From assembly GCA_037389465.1 (NCBI GenBank), contig JAZARR010000110.1:2981501-3045500 (forward strand): a stretch of DNA of 64,000 nt, read 5' to 3'. The notes below the pieces were generated by a model. The model was not told the DNA's origin, searched no databases, and saw nothing but the letters and a program-made list of their open reading frames with translations. The stretch comes from Baylisascaris procyonis (lineage: Eukaryota > Nematoda > Chromadorea > Rhabditida > Ascarididae). A program made the translations under genes and the position numbers. Every line of letters begins with the position of its first letter. Position 1 is the first letter of the stretch. Positions 1-13,400 of this stretch are shown piece after piece.

Positions 1-504
1 TTTGAATTAATGAATTAAAGAAAAGAAAAGAAAATTTCTTTAATTTTCAAACGGCATTTGCGTAAAATCGCAATAAGAAGCGCAATTATGGCACATTTGT
101 CGGAATGCATGTCGGGTGCGTATTTGTCGGTGACTTAATTTGTCGGCATGTAACCGAAAATTCATATAGACCTATTTAAATAAGCGTTGATATATTGCAT
201 TTGCATATCAAATTTTTGTATAAACCGGAAGCGAAGTTTTCCTCCGACAATATCTGTTATGTGGTCGATTAAACTGCAACATTTTATTTGGTAGTTGAAG
301 TCGATACAACAAAGTGATCGATTAAAGAATAATATAAAAAATAAGCGCTAATTTTAATAAAATATATGATGAATATACCAAGTGACATCATTATAACGGG
401 AAAAAATCGATTCTGCATGATGTTTAGAGTGAAAAGTTTTAAATTAACTATCAAAAATTTCGAAAAAAAAAATCAAAAATTATGGTTATTCGATAAGCAT
501 ATTC
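1..504. other. 3' flank of serpin gene A
   Basis: No gene is visible. The stretch is AT-rich and contains several scattered GTCGG words between about 90 and 170. Further alternative serpin loop exons could lie to the left of the window, because the serpin A cassette series runs in this direction; none is visible in these bases. Confidence 0.5.
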
Positions 505-660
505 CTAAGCATATTGCCCAATAAAAACAATTGTGTTATTTCTGACGACAGCGAACATAAATGGATGATCAGCGTTGAATTGTGGAGGTGGTGGAGGTAG
601 ACACATCACCATAATACCAGCCATTGTTGATGCAGCCGCCTCACAACCTTCCTCGTTCAC
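505..660 (-). CDS. Serpin A, alternative last exon (loop cassette 2)
   Basis: This is a second, complete serpin C-terminal exon for the gene whose constant exons lie at 4832-7424. It follows the 3' splice site TTGTTGCAG and starts with VNEEG, exactly like cassette 1, so it is phase 0 and can replace it. It encodes 51 residues and ends in TAG at 505-507. The hinge reads EEGCEAAAST, so P14 is Cys instead of the usual Thr or Ser. The loop then runs AGIMVMC followed by a LPPPPPQF stretch, and the serpin signature NADHPFMFAV and a final VFIGQYA follow. Placing P1 by the usual 17-residue spacing gives Met, with Cys at P1'. Using this exon gives a protein of 366 residues. Loop cassette exons are known in insect and nematode serpins. 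That it is used here is inference from the splice site and phase. Confidence 0.85.
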   Translation of the reverse strand: MNEEGCEAAASTMAGIMVMCLPPPPPQFNADHPFMFAVVRNNTIVFIGQYA

Positions 661-1418
661 CTGCAACAATAAATAAAGTTTATTTGAATAAATTCAAAGC
701 AACTGTCATAAAATCAAACTAATTTAGAAAACTAAATTACGGAAAAATTGTTGAATAATTTCGTTTATGAAAAAGATTCTCAAAAAAAATTTTTTTTTAA
801 AGTTTCTATAAAAGGAAAAAACAATTTCATTCAAAATATAGCGATAAAATTTATTATCAATTCAAATAAAATAAAGTGGAATGTACGTGGTGGATTTCAG
901 AATAAAACAATCCTGATTATTGCATAGAATTTTCATATTTGCATAATTTGTATGTCGAAGGAATGAAAAAAAAGCAATTTCTAAATTGAAAAATTGAGAA
1001 ATAATTGAATGAAATAAATTGACAAATGAGGAAAAACTTTTTCTGTATTTTTCTTCTTGTTTTTTTTTTTGCTGGCGATATTGAAATCTAATATGGTGAT
1101 CACTGAGAGAAGTGAATTTCCAAAATTGAATGAAATTTTATCTTTTCTAGAAAAGTGAAAGAATGATAGGAAATAGGTGAATAGGCGGAAGAAGTGTGGG
1201 GAGAAGAATTTTCCTTCTTCACAGCAAACAATTTTTTTTTCATCATTTTTAAATGATATCTACATAGATAAACCTATAGCTTAAAAAAAAAAATGTTCTC
1301 TCTAGAGTACTTTGTGTTGATCACATTCAATATGAATATATACGTGCAATTTACCATCTAAGTTGTAAAAATTTCTATTTTACAAATTTTTGAGCTTTGT
1401 CGTTTCATTGCAAATAGT

Positions 1419-1487
<69 letters not shown>

Positions 1488-1507
1488 ATATATATAATAT
1501 ATATATA

Positions 1508-1564
<57 letters not shown>

Positions 1565-2970
1565 TTATAATTTCAAAAAACTCAACAAAATATTTACCAC
1601 TATAAAGGATTAGCAAAAGAAAAACAATAAAGAAAAACTATCAAAGAAGAGCAATATAAAACTTTTAAAAAAAAACGTTTTTTTTTTATAACTATTAAAA
1701 ACATAAAAGAAAACATAAAAATTTCTTTTTATAAACGCAAAAATTTCTTTCTATAATAATTAAAGAAAAAAAAACTATATAGCTTATATAATAAGATGAC
1801 TCTCCACGTTGACATAATATAGAAAACTCGAAAAGGGTAACTGCGCAGACTTACAAGAAAATTTACAAATATAAATGTAGTAATATTTCATCGAAAAATA
1901 ATAGTGAAAATGAAAAAAAAAGCTGAATAACGAGTACCATAACATTAAAATATTTTTGCAAAAAAAGAATGAAGATAGGTCAATAGCTGATCAAGCGGTA
2001 AAGCAACGCCCTAGAGAAGAAACTACTAGATGGGTGATACAAGCTTAAGTACCAATTAGCCATAATTTTTGATCTTAGCCTATAGCATTTAAAATCCAAA
2101 AAAAAAATCCGACAACAAGTCTGTAAGTTGAAATTCAGGAAAATTCAGTCAATAACTTTAAAATAAGCCAACGGAAGAGAAAGAGGTTAAAATCAAATCT
2201 TCAAAAATGATCGATTCAAACAATTTTTGAAATAATTCAATACTGAAATACCTCTAATATTTATTATATCGAGTAAAAAAATCACTAAAATGATAACATA
2301 GAAATAGACACTCTACAATGCTGTAATAAATAGATATGCCTGTAGAGCGCGCGCATTTGCAATCCAAACTTGTAGACAAAACTTGTAGATTAACGCTCTA
2401 TCATAATCAATGCAGCAATAACCATAATTTCAGAGACTTATTTATTCAATTAAAATACGTTTCACTGGCTATCATTTTTGAGTCGAGCATTTTCTTTCTC
2501 AGCTATGAATTTCAGAATCGATATTCCTTCTTCCATAAATGAATCCAGGATCTACTTTATCTATATCTTTTTGTATTATGCGATACTGAATTCAAGATGC
2601 TTTTATCCTAAATATTTCTAAATACTCTCAGTGATGTCACTCTAGTGTTCAACTCAATCCTGTCCATTATGTGAAGTATTCAATTTCGATCAATTAAAAA
2701 TTAATAATGCTCATAAAGCAGTTATTAAATGAGTAAATTTCTTTCAACTATGAACCAGCGGTATGCATAGAAAACTATTTTTATCTTCATTAGCAAACTT
2801 AATGCAATTTGCAATGCAATGCAATGCAATTCTACGACGCAAATCTCAATCGATTTCTAAAAATATAAAACTAATGAATTTCAATTAAATATAAATTAAA
2901 AGTAAAGTGTTAAATGCGTACACAATCAAATGGAATCAACGTGTAGATTAGTTGAAACGACAGAAATCAT
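661..2970 (-). other. Region between the two loop cassettes
   Basis: This is 3' flank for the transcript using cassette 1 and intron for the one using cassette 2. It holds a long interrupted (TA)n array at 1422-1560 and a short (GCAAT)n run near 2803-2831. I found no third loop exon: the diagnostic serpin signature (D-H-P-F) is not encoded anywhere between the two cassettes on the minus strand. Confidence 0.5.
1422..1560. repeat. (TA)n microsatellite
   Basis: About 140 bases of almost pure TA with a few interruptions. It produces a spurious Tyr-Ile open frame on the minus strand, which is not a gene. Confidence 0.95.
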
Positions 2971-5900
2971 TTAAGCGATTTGACCAATAAAAAGTATTGT
3001 CGAATCTTTGACGAGAGCAAAGAGAAATGGATGATCGGCGATAAATTTCAACGGTATACGGGATGTGACCACTGCACAACGTAATTGCATTCCAACTACT
3101 GTCGCGGCAGCCGCTTCTGTACCCTCCTCGTTTACCTATAAACCGTCGTTTAACTACGATCATTTAAATTTTAATTGCATCCCTGTTAGTAAATATTTGC
3201 ATATGCTGCGCAAAAAAACCTCATAGTTAATGGAAGAAGTTTTTAGAATATTCGAGAATATTTTTAAATGCCACATGCTAGCCAATGGCACATATCCGTA
3301 AATCCGAATTTTTCCGGAAAGAAACCGGGATCTCTACATTCAATCCTTACTTTAACTTCTTTCATCGAAATCTACACAACAATTGATGGCGCCCATCCGA
3401 TCACGCTTGCGTGGATCTATTAGTCCGTCTATTTAATATACTGAAACTCAATCAGTGAAGTTCTTCTTGCATAATTATTTTATAATCAGCCAAATATGGG
3501 ATTCGCATTAATTACGAATAATATTCGTAATACTATTTAAATAGCGATCAAGTAACACTTGAAAGAGTTGCCAATTATGTCAAATATTTTGAGAATCGGC
3601 GATAATCGTTATAACAGACTCGATATGATAGCAATGATGCAATGTCTCTCTATTTACATCGCTAATAAATAAAACTGCCTATAAAATCTTATGGCTATAG
3701 TCACGTTCACCTATATGCAATCGATACACATGAATAATGAAAAAATAATAATAATAATAAAGTAATATTTATAAAGTTTCAAGTTCTCTCAATAAAAAAA
3801 TAAAGTAAAAATTAGCAATTTAAGGAATTCCCTTAATACTCCGTACTTAAGCTTAGAGCATACTCCCGATTCCATTTAATTTCCTCAATTTTTTATAAGA
3901 GAAATTATAGCTCATAGATTTATTTGGGAGGATAAACGGTAGCGATTTTACTTTTGTTTTACATATACAGATAGTGGCACCCATATCAGTTGTACTCAAT
4001 TCTCTAGACAACAACAACACTTTCATAAAAGTAGATATGAAACTGTAATAGAATAAATTTTGAGGCAAATGTATAAGCAGGGAACTTGAATCAGATAATA
4101 ATATACTCGTGAAACAATTCATAATAAATAGTCAATAAAAAATTATCGAAGTAAATTTAGCTATTTTCTTTTAGATATTAGAATATAGTGCTGCGATAGT
4201 ATCCTTTTCAATCACTCCAATATACAACATTAATATAATTTTGAAATAACGAAAAAGGGATTGATTATATCAACCCCCCAGTCCTCTGCCCCCTCCCCTC
4301 TCTCTCTTCCTGCAGATTAGATGATGATAGATAGAGAAATGAAAAAAAAATTTGAAAATATTGGGTATTTCTAAGCAACTGACCACGATAGACTTCATAT
4401 CTATTTCCACTAGGCATAACAGAAATGGTACGATTTTTGACAAATAAAATCTAAAATTATCATGGCGGCATTTTTGCAACGTACCTATCATAACCTTCCC
4501 CATAAGTGAATACCCTCCCTCTTATCTTTTAAATGCCATCGATGATTTTTTAAAACACGCTCTTAAATGGATGCGAATTTATACAAGAAGCAAGCTTCAG
4601 GCATTCGAACTAAACACAACAACACCGCGACATCAACACAGCACATATTTCTGATAGTGCAGTAATGCCAAACCCGAGTACATAAGAATATTTTCAATTG
4701 AGAAATATCAACGAATAGTGAAATATAAAGAGGCTTATGGAATAAAAAGTTAGAATTTTTTTTTTCCATTAGAAAATCATCAACAATAAATTCTCTATAA
4801 GTGAAAGAGAAAAATTTTCAATTGAACTGACCTCGATGAAAGCTTTATGGATTACATCGGAAATGCAAAGTGATGCATCGCTGATTCCTGAGAAATTAGC
4901 AGACGCTTGGCTGAAAGCTTCTTCGATACCAAGCTTCTTCAACGTCTCAACGAGCTCGAGCTTCTTCTCGAGCTTGAATCTTGGCAGCTCCACCTTTAAA
5001 AATTATAAAATAAGCGAAGAAATCGTTTCTTTTATCAAACTATTATATTAGATGAACACAATTCAAGTATAAACTGAAATATTTTTTAGTTCCAGCTTTT
5101 GCACATCGAAATGCTACTGCAGTTCATAAACTATAACACCTCGTTAATCAGGAAATTCTAAGTTGCATATTTCAGAATATTTTTAAAACTTAAAAAAAAG
5201 CATTTTTCACAACAAAAAAATGCATTTCACTAAAATCTAAGCTTTACAAAATAATAAATAATAAGAGCTTAATGAATAAAAATTGTTTCTTATCACCTCC
5301 ACTTCAACATTGTCGCAATCGCTGATCATCTCCATAATTCTTTGTCCATCCAATATTTTCAATTGTTTTGCAAGTCCAAATCTCTCCTTTGGTAAGAAAA
5401 AGTACATATAAACCTCACCATTCACATATGGTAAACCCAATGCTTGCCAATCGGAATCCTCCACATAATTGAATTTTTTTTTAATTCGCATCATATCAAC
5501 CTTAAAAAAAAACAATCGCATATAATAAGAGAAAATTTCTATAAAAGTATAATTGAGAAAAATTCATAAAAAGAAATAAATGACCTTTATATCTCTTAGA
5601 AATTCTTCCGCTACGATTGATAGAGGTAACAATATGCCATTAATCCAGTATAAGCGTTTCCGTAAAACAAAAAAAAAATAAACGGCTTTGGTTTAGAAAA
5701 ACTTGGAAGGTTGTATGGAAATGAGCGCAAACCAAAACGATGGAATTAGAAAGTTAGATTCAACGATCGGAAAACCTCATAATATACGCTATATAGGGGA
5801 AGACGATAATCAACTATACAAAGAGGTTTACTGTACGATTTGCAAATTGCATAAAGGAAATTCATTGCAAAGCAATAGCTCCCTAATTTTGCAATATTTT

Positions 5901-7424
5901 TGCAGAATGGATGAAATATTTCGATTTTATATGATTTTATGAATTGCTGTAAGACCTTTTTGTAAATTTCAATAAAGTAAAATTTAGAATCATAACTAAC
6001 AAATACTGCAAACAAAACATAATCAATGTATATCAATGTAAACATAGGAAAGTGTATTTACTTGGCGATGACGATCGGCTGTTGTGTAGAATAATTTCTT
6101 TTTTGTGTCCGCTTCATCGAATTTCTCTGCCCAATCACCTTTAAAGTATACTGCATTGACGAGAATAAGTCGACTATCTTCAGTGATCTTATCCGGTTCT
6201 ATTATATTCTTGATCATTGAATTTGTTTGACTCTCTACCCAAGTATTGATTTCCTGAAAAATCACAAGGTTAGAAACGAAATATATTCAGTGATGAAAAT
6301 TGATTTTCAATAATTATAAAATTGTTTTATATTTATATAATATTTCTTTTTTTTTTTGTAGATAACGTTATACTTTAAGGGGCGCTAAATTACAACAAAA
6401 TAATTCGTTCATTTCGTAAATTACACAACTTTCCTTCTTTCATATTTCATTAGCAATCATCGTAATATTCTTCAAATCCACAAGTTTTAAATGAGTTCAA
6501 TTCGTTGAATATTTCAAATTTTTATAAACATTATTCTAGAGGCGTTCAATTATATCTTTTTTCCCATTTGCAAATAATAATAAAATTAAAAGGGGGCGAG
6601 ATTAAAAAGAATTATTTGTTATATTAAATCTCTCATTGATAATAAATAGAAACAAACATTAGCAACGGTTGTAGCTTGCTTAAAATCGGCAGCTTGTAAT
6701 TGTCCAGCATATTTATGTTTGATTAGCGACATAAATGCATCCTTTAGTGAGAGACCTTGATCGATATAGAGTCTATTTGCAGTGTTCAATACATAACCAT
6801 TCGTTGATTTTGATAATTCATTCACTAATACGCCGAAATACTCATGTATTTCACTATCCGGAAGACCTATAATAAGCTATTGCAAAGGATATACACTCGG
6901 TGAATCCATCTATCATCAAAAAACTTCTTAATCATCAAGCTTTTATCTCTTTTTATGTGTCTCTCTTTGCTAATTTCCCAAAAAATTTGCAAAAAAAAAA
7001 AAAAAAGCAGAAATAAATGCGAATGAGATAAGAAGGAACGATGCAATATGCAGTTTGCATTTATTCAATCTTTTATGACTCAAGAATAAAATATAGTAAA
7101 CTTGAAATCAACAATTTTTTCTAGCAAGGGGAAGGAATCGAGTTAAAAATATGGTATAAAATTTTTATTATGCAGAAATTTTTATTTTTATTTTTAGATA
7201 TTTGCCTCATTATCATTTACATTTTACCAATAAAACATTTGCATACCTTTAGCTAGTGCTTCATTCATTTCCTGTTTAGTTTTCCCATCGGCACCAGCAT
7301 ATGTCATCGCAAGTGCGATTGCTACCGAAAATGGTGAAATCACCGACGATTGATCCTCATCGATACATTGTTTTAGAAGATCAAGTGCGAAATTCGCTTG
7401 CGCAATAGCGATTGGTGATGCCAT
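2971..7424 (-). CDS. Serpin A, intracellular-type (loop cassette 1 isoform)
   Basis: A complete serine protease inhibitor of the serpin fold, 369 residues. Exons, in order: 7247-7424, 6658-6866, 6062-6253, 5297-5500, 4832-4993 and 2971-3135. All junctions are GT-AG and in phase (phase 1 after exon 1, then phase 0). The protein starts [12 protein letters not shown] with no signal peptide, so it should act inside the cell like C. elegans SRP proteins. Family landmarks include [10 protein letters not shown] (helix B), [10 protein letters not shown] (strand 3A), VDMM, LGLPY and the signature [11 protein letters not shown]. The last exon has an ideal inhibitory hinge, [10 protein letters not shown]. 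By the 17-residue rule the scissile bond is Arg-Cys (QLR/CAV), which suggests a trypsin-like target, but the loop is four residues longer than in alpha-1-antitrypsin, so P1 is uncertain. The ATG lies six bases after a CAG, a likely spliced-leader acceptor. Exon 5 uses one donor (GTCAGT) for either last exon. Confidence 0.93.
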
Positions 7425-7432
7425 CTCTTCCT

Positions 7433-10400
7433 GGATTAGTGAATATATATTAATTCCATTACAAATAAAACCGCCCTATATAAGCATATTTCATGTAGCT
7501 GTTTAATAATAATATCAAAATTCAGAACGGAAAGTATTTCATTGTTATAAAATTTACAATCAAAAGTAATCTTTGAGACTAAAACTATAGAATCTATGAA
7601 AAATAAAAAAAATAAAAAATCCAAACATTAAACAGAGGTAAATTAAAATAAAAGTTAAATAAATAGTTATCAATAATTCAATAGTGCAATTGTATAAAAT
7701 CGAATAAGAATCTGCTTTGCATAGATAAACATTTGCTTTAATTAACGATAAATCAAAAAAATCAAAATAAAAAAAACAACTCAAATATATAATGCAAATA
7801 AACTTTAAAAAAATGAATAAACTCCTTAAAGAGCTTTAGATCAACAAAAACGTCAACTTATATGGATAAAAGTACACCACAGAAAGCGATAAATATTGTT
7901 ACTAAGCAATTCAAGAAACCAATAGCAACGCATCTCACCTAACAACACAACGAATACAATCCAAGTAGGCATTTTTTTTTAAGACCAAACGGGTGGTCCA
8001 CATGGTTCAAATGGTAGTGCTTAGCACATATTATTGAACTCAAATTATTCCCCAAAATGCAATAAAATTTTCCCGTAAACGAATATTCATAACAGAGAAT
8101 TGAATCGACAGAATGGAAATTTTTTTGATTCTTAATTTGAAATTTTTGTGAATGATTGTGAATAATCCATCCTCGAAGAAAATGAAGAAAAAGCACATTG
8201 CCTTTAAATGAATATCTAAGAAGCATTTTAAAATCGACTAGAATTTTTTGGTAATTTCACCTTAATGGATTTTTAAATTAATGAAAATGTTACCTTTCAG
8301 GTATGTCCACTTATATAATGATAGCTTCCTTCAACGTGAAATATGCTGAGAGAAAACTATGATTTTTTTTTTTCAAAATTTTTGAACGAATTACGTTGGC
8401 ATGACTTCGTAAATTACTTTATGCAATTATATAGTCAACGATTGGAAATTACATTAGCAAAAAAAAACATATTTTTTATTAAAAAAAAAACATAAAAAAT
8501 TTATTTTTTCAACGTTAAAATTATAGACGTTGAATAGTTAGTTGCCCACAAAAAAAAAAAAGGCGAGAAATTGGGGTTTCCATTGCTAACAGAGAACACA
8601 AACAATGAATACGAGTATCAAAGAAAGAGAGACCGATGCTACACAGCTTTACTGCTTGCATCGTTAGCAAATTTGGTACATAACAAAGTAATCACGATCG
8701 TATACTCTATTGACATAGTGTTTAAATAAAAAAAAAAAAAAAATTGTGTACATAGAGATGGTTTTGCACCAAAAGAAAGTATTTCCTTTCAGTGATAAGC
8801 ATTGATATTTTCTAAGAATAGAAAAAAATTGATAACGCAAGAAAATGCATACAATTTCAACTGATAACACAAGAAAATATTCGGGAAAAAATGCTTTCGA
8901 AAAAAATTTTTTTTGGAAAAAAAATATTCGGAAAAAAATAATTCCTTGGGAAATTTGCATAATTAAAAAATAAAAAAAAATAAAAACGCTTAACAGATTT
9001 CATTTAGCAATAAATATATCAATATATTTGATTGTTCATTTGCTTATGAATGATTATAAATTTACCTATTGAATTTTGATCGTTATCAAATACCACAAAA
9101 GAGATAATGCAATATTCCATTCTGATAACTTTATATAGGAATTGATCTGATCACCTGTATGAATTTTTTGAAACCTTTGAATATAATTAGCTTCGAAATT
9201 GACAGATGAAAATGAGATGTGGTAGAGGTGAGGTTGCAACTTTTATATAAGGTTGGGAAATTTCATAATAAAACTTCCTTTAGTCTCGGAGATCGAACAT
9301 CCAGAAAGACAAACCGACAGACACATACAAACATACGCATAGATACGACATCACTATGATGCGGCATTGCAAAATAAACTTGCAAAAGCGCATTGCAATC
9401 CACACGATTTCAATGAAACATTACGGTAATGCAAACGGTATATGGTAAAATAATACATCCATAGATGATGTTGCGCTCCTCTCTGTGTGTGGTCACGGAA
9501 TTCGGTGACGGGAGGAGAGGGAAAGTGGGATAACCCAAAGCAAAGGAAAATAACCATCAACTCACCATTCCCCTAAAGATTTCGATGTATTTTTTAATGA
9601 AATATAAAAGTTTCGAGAGTAAAACTGCAGCACACACAAAAACACAACGATGTAGTTTAATCGTTGTAGTCGCTTATGCTCAAAATCGATTTTCCTCCAA
9701 TGAATATGCACACGACAACGAGCACAACGTGTGGTGTGCTATTTCACAACTACGATGATTTATTTACGCTCAAATTAAAAAAAAAAAACGAGGAAATGCT
9801 GTGAAAATTTTCAGATAAAGTTGGAAAAAATGCGTTTGCAACGTTGAGCACTGTTTCGAGCATATTTTCATCAATAACAGCAACAAATTTCCCCCGAATA
9901 TATGATAATCGACACATCGTCCACACGTATAGTAGTAATAATAAGTTAACAGGAAACAGTATATAACTGAAGTAATAGTGATAGTAATATAAAATGTAAT
10001 ATTGGTACCAAAAACCTTGGAAAAAACGGCACATTACATTTGGACACTAGAATGTTGACTAGCGTAGAGTGCAGCACTGCGAGCTAAGGGAGGTGACGCT
10101 TGCAGATAGGGAATGCATTCGACTGAACTGGTTATGTTGGCTCTACACAAATGACTATAGGCAAGTGAGTGATTCATCAGCAAAAAAAAAAAAAAAAAGA
10201 TTCAAAGTACAAAACGAGCACAAATAATGCATTCTGCATAGCGAGAGCTTAAATGGTGCGTTTCGAAATCACCGATCATCTCTCAGAAATTTTATTATGA
10301 ATCATCATACTTCGAGCGCTCATCTTATAGATCATCACGTTATAAAGAGGAATGAGAACGTTTCGTTTACTAATGCTCTATCTGAAGCATTTTTTCCAGG

Positions 10401-13400
10401 TAATCCAGGGATGACCTCAGGTAATTCAAGTAATTTCAAGTAATCCGAAAGTATAACCTCAAGTTTCTTTTTTTCAACAGCGAAGTAAATTCAAGGAAGG
10501 GAAAGTGGAGGGGAAAGGGGAGGGGAAGCGGCCACGATCAGCAGCCATTGCTAGATCATTGGAGATAGTTTCGCGGATCATACAATGCGCAGACGAATCT
10601 TTAACAGTGATACGTTTTGACTTTATGGTGGTCACTAAAGTGGGCAACAACTATATGCCAGCTATCTTTCTGTGGTGATGGATTGCAAGGCCGCGCAGCG
10701 GCTGAAATGTTTCCTCAATAAAGATCTATCTGTGCCTCGCCATTATCCATAAAATTGCTTCGATCATTCTCTTTTTGCATTTGCATATCCATCGAATAAC
10801 TTTATTAGCAATATTAGATCCTTTTATTATTACAAATTAATATTTACAACCCTAAATTATAGTTCCAACTTTCCTATAGCTTGGATTTTGCTTTACTGAC
10901 TTCTTCATCTATGCAAAACGTCTGACGAGAGCGGGATTCGAACCCGCGCCTCCGAAGAGACTGGTGCCTAAAACCAGCGCCTTAGACCACTCGGCCATCT
11001 CGCCCCACGAGAGGATCTTTCATTAAAGTCACCATCTGTACCATTAATCTACAACTTCAGGGAAAGTTTTATGTCAATTCCTATGTCACGGGGAAGTCTG
11101 ACTTAGTAAGTTTCGACAGTGTTCCAGAAATGCTGATATCTTCCTTACTAGCACTTTGAAGTTAATAGCAACGAGTTGGATTCATAGCGACGAATCTCTG
11201 CGTAAGAGGAAGAAGGACTCTAGTTTTATCAAATCTATTGAATGTATGGGTAAATAAATTTCCTATAGGTTATCGTTATTGGCGGTGATGAAACGCGAGA
11301 AGTCCGATAGTTTTTGCAGAAAAAAATTGCAGCATCAAAGAGACAGATATGGAAACTTTGCGGCATATACCAATTTTGGGCTTATCTAATCCCACAGCAA
11401 ACTTAATTGAATTTTCTTACGATACGTTTCAACTTGCAATATATGCACAATTTGAGTGTCTACAAATATGTGATTTCTGTTAGATAAAGAGGAAAACAGA
11501 AATTTATATAAAATTGTAGAATATTTATTTCAAATACGTTGGAAAAACGTTTTAAGTTCGTCCAGATATTTCATATTTGAGCCATCAGGTTAGCGATAGT
11601 GAAAATAACTCACAGCCATAAAAACAAAATTTATAGCTTAAATAAGATGGAATGAATGCAATTATTTGTTACAATTGTAGGGGATCACAATAGCGATTGC
11701 AAGCAAGTGTTATCGAATCGAAACAAGAAAGTTTTACTCAATATTTCGTTTAGCATTATTTCCTTAACAAAAAAAGTGGTCAATAATTTTAGTGCACGCT
11801 ATTCTATTTCAATTAAAATAATAAGTATTCAAGAATCGCTAAGAGAAGCGCTAAATCATAAACTATATGTCTCCAGATAGTAGTGCTCGGAGCTCTTATT
11901 TTATCAAAAAGATACCTCTTCGATCGCTACCCCGATCCGTACCCTCCCATCTCCAGTCTTCAGGTAGCCTCCCTTCCGTCAGAGTAATTAGCTCAGTAAA
12001 TTTTGGTATATAAAAACCTGATATAAAAGGCTGTCGTCTATAAATTTTTGTATAACTACTTGGGTTAGAATGAAGAGGAAATTTCTGTGATCGACTCGTA
12101 AAAGAGGTCATTTCTACGGAAAAAAAAACATTTTAGAATTTATTCTTTCACTATTTTCCAAATATCTATATAGTCGATGATAGCGAAATCAAAAAAGCGC
12201 ATACCGCGCCAACCTTTTTATTGTCACTTTCGATTTATTTTCCTTCAAAAGAGCTTTGTGGCAGCTGGTGAAATTAGCCACATCTGCTAAATCCTGACTC
12301 CTTGTTGTGTTCACCACCTGCGGCAAAATGAAGCGTCAGACTTAGTCTTTATCATCACTTTCTAACTAATTCATTGCTTTCGGTCGAAAAGAGAGGAATC
12401 TTTGAAGATAAAAAAAAATTTTTTTCGAATATAAGGAATATATTTTTGTACATTTTTGAAATATAAATTATTTCTCTAAAATATTTCATTTTTTAAAAGT
12501 CGCATATTCAACAAATATCTCTTTTATGTCATTATTTCGTCAGTTATAAAGTGGCTAGCTAAAATTAGCACGCTATTAAGTTAGTAAATAAAAATTGAGC
12601 AGTATAATATTTTTTCATTTTTCTCAATAATATTTCTTCGAAAAAGAATAAGCAAATTTTCGCAATTGTTTCATTTTAGCTCACTTTAATCGAAAATGAT
12701 AGACGATTTTTACGAGTCTGCCTATCATAAATCGTTCGATTCGTTGATCTCCCACTTTTTGCACGATGCTTGTTGGATTAATTGATTTGACTGCACTGTT
12801 CGATCGTCTCGTTCGACGCTTTCATTGTCTAATAAAACTTTCATTGTTTTTATCATTATACATTCTAAATTCTGAGCAGATTATTGTTTGATATATCACA
12901 AATGGGACAAATATGGGATAATCTTCGAGGGATTTAAGAAAAATCGACAAAATAATTGAGTTATATAATAGCATCTTTATTACGATGAATTCAAATGAGT
13001 CTTCCTAAAGTTCCTCAAAGATCCGAATGAAAAGAAAAAAAAAAACTTTGAAAATTTACGAAAAGATTTTTTTTTTTTGAAAATATTTTCCTCAAAGATT
13101 TAATAAAATTCTAATCTAGAAAATTAATATTTGATAGTTTAGAAATAAATGCAACAAATTTTTAGATAGATGATAAATTAATCGTTAGGAGTGCTCTTTG
13201 ATCAGATTTTTTTTTTTTCAGCAGTTAACCCATCTAACAACTGCGCTAAGCAATCGTCTAATCAAATGCTAAGCCCAGAGATCATGTTTTACTGTTATCT
13301 TTAAGGTGTTGCATTTTTTTTTTTCATTAATCGCTGAGAATTGTTCTTGGTCGGTTGGTGATGTTAAGGATTAGTTCACATCTTGTGATAATTGTATGGC

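Noticed and set aside
1380..1616. 78-residue minus-strand frame
   Set aside because: It is a translation of the (TA)n array (Tyr-Ile repeats).
2948..3163. 71-residue minus-strand frame
   Set aside because: Wrong frame over serpin cassette 1. The real exon (2971-3135) is in another frame, with clear hinge and signature.
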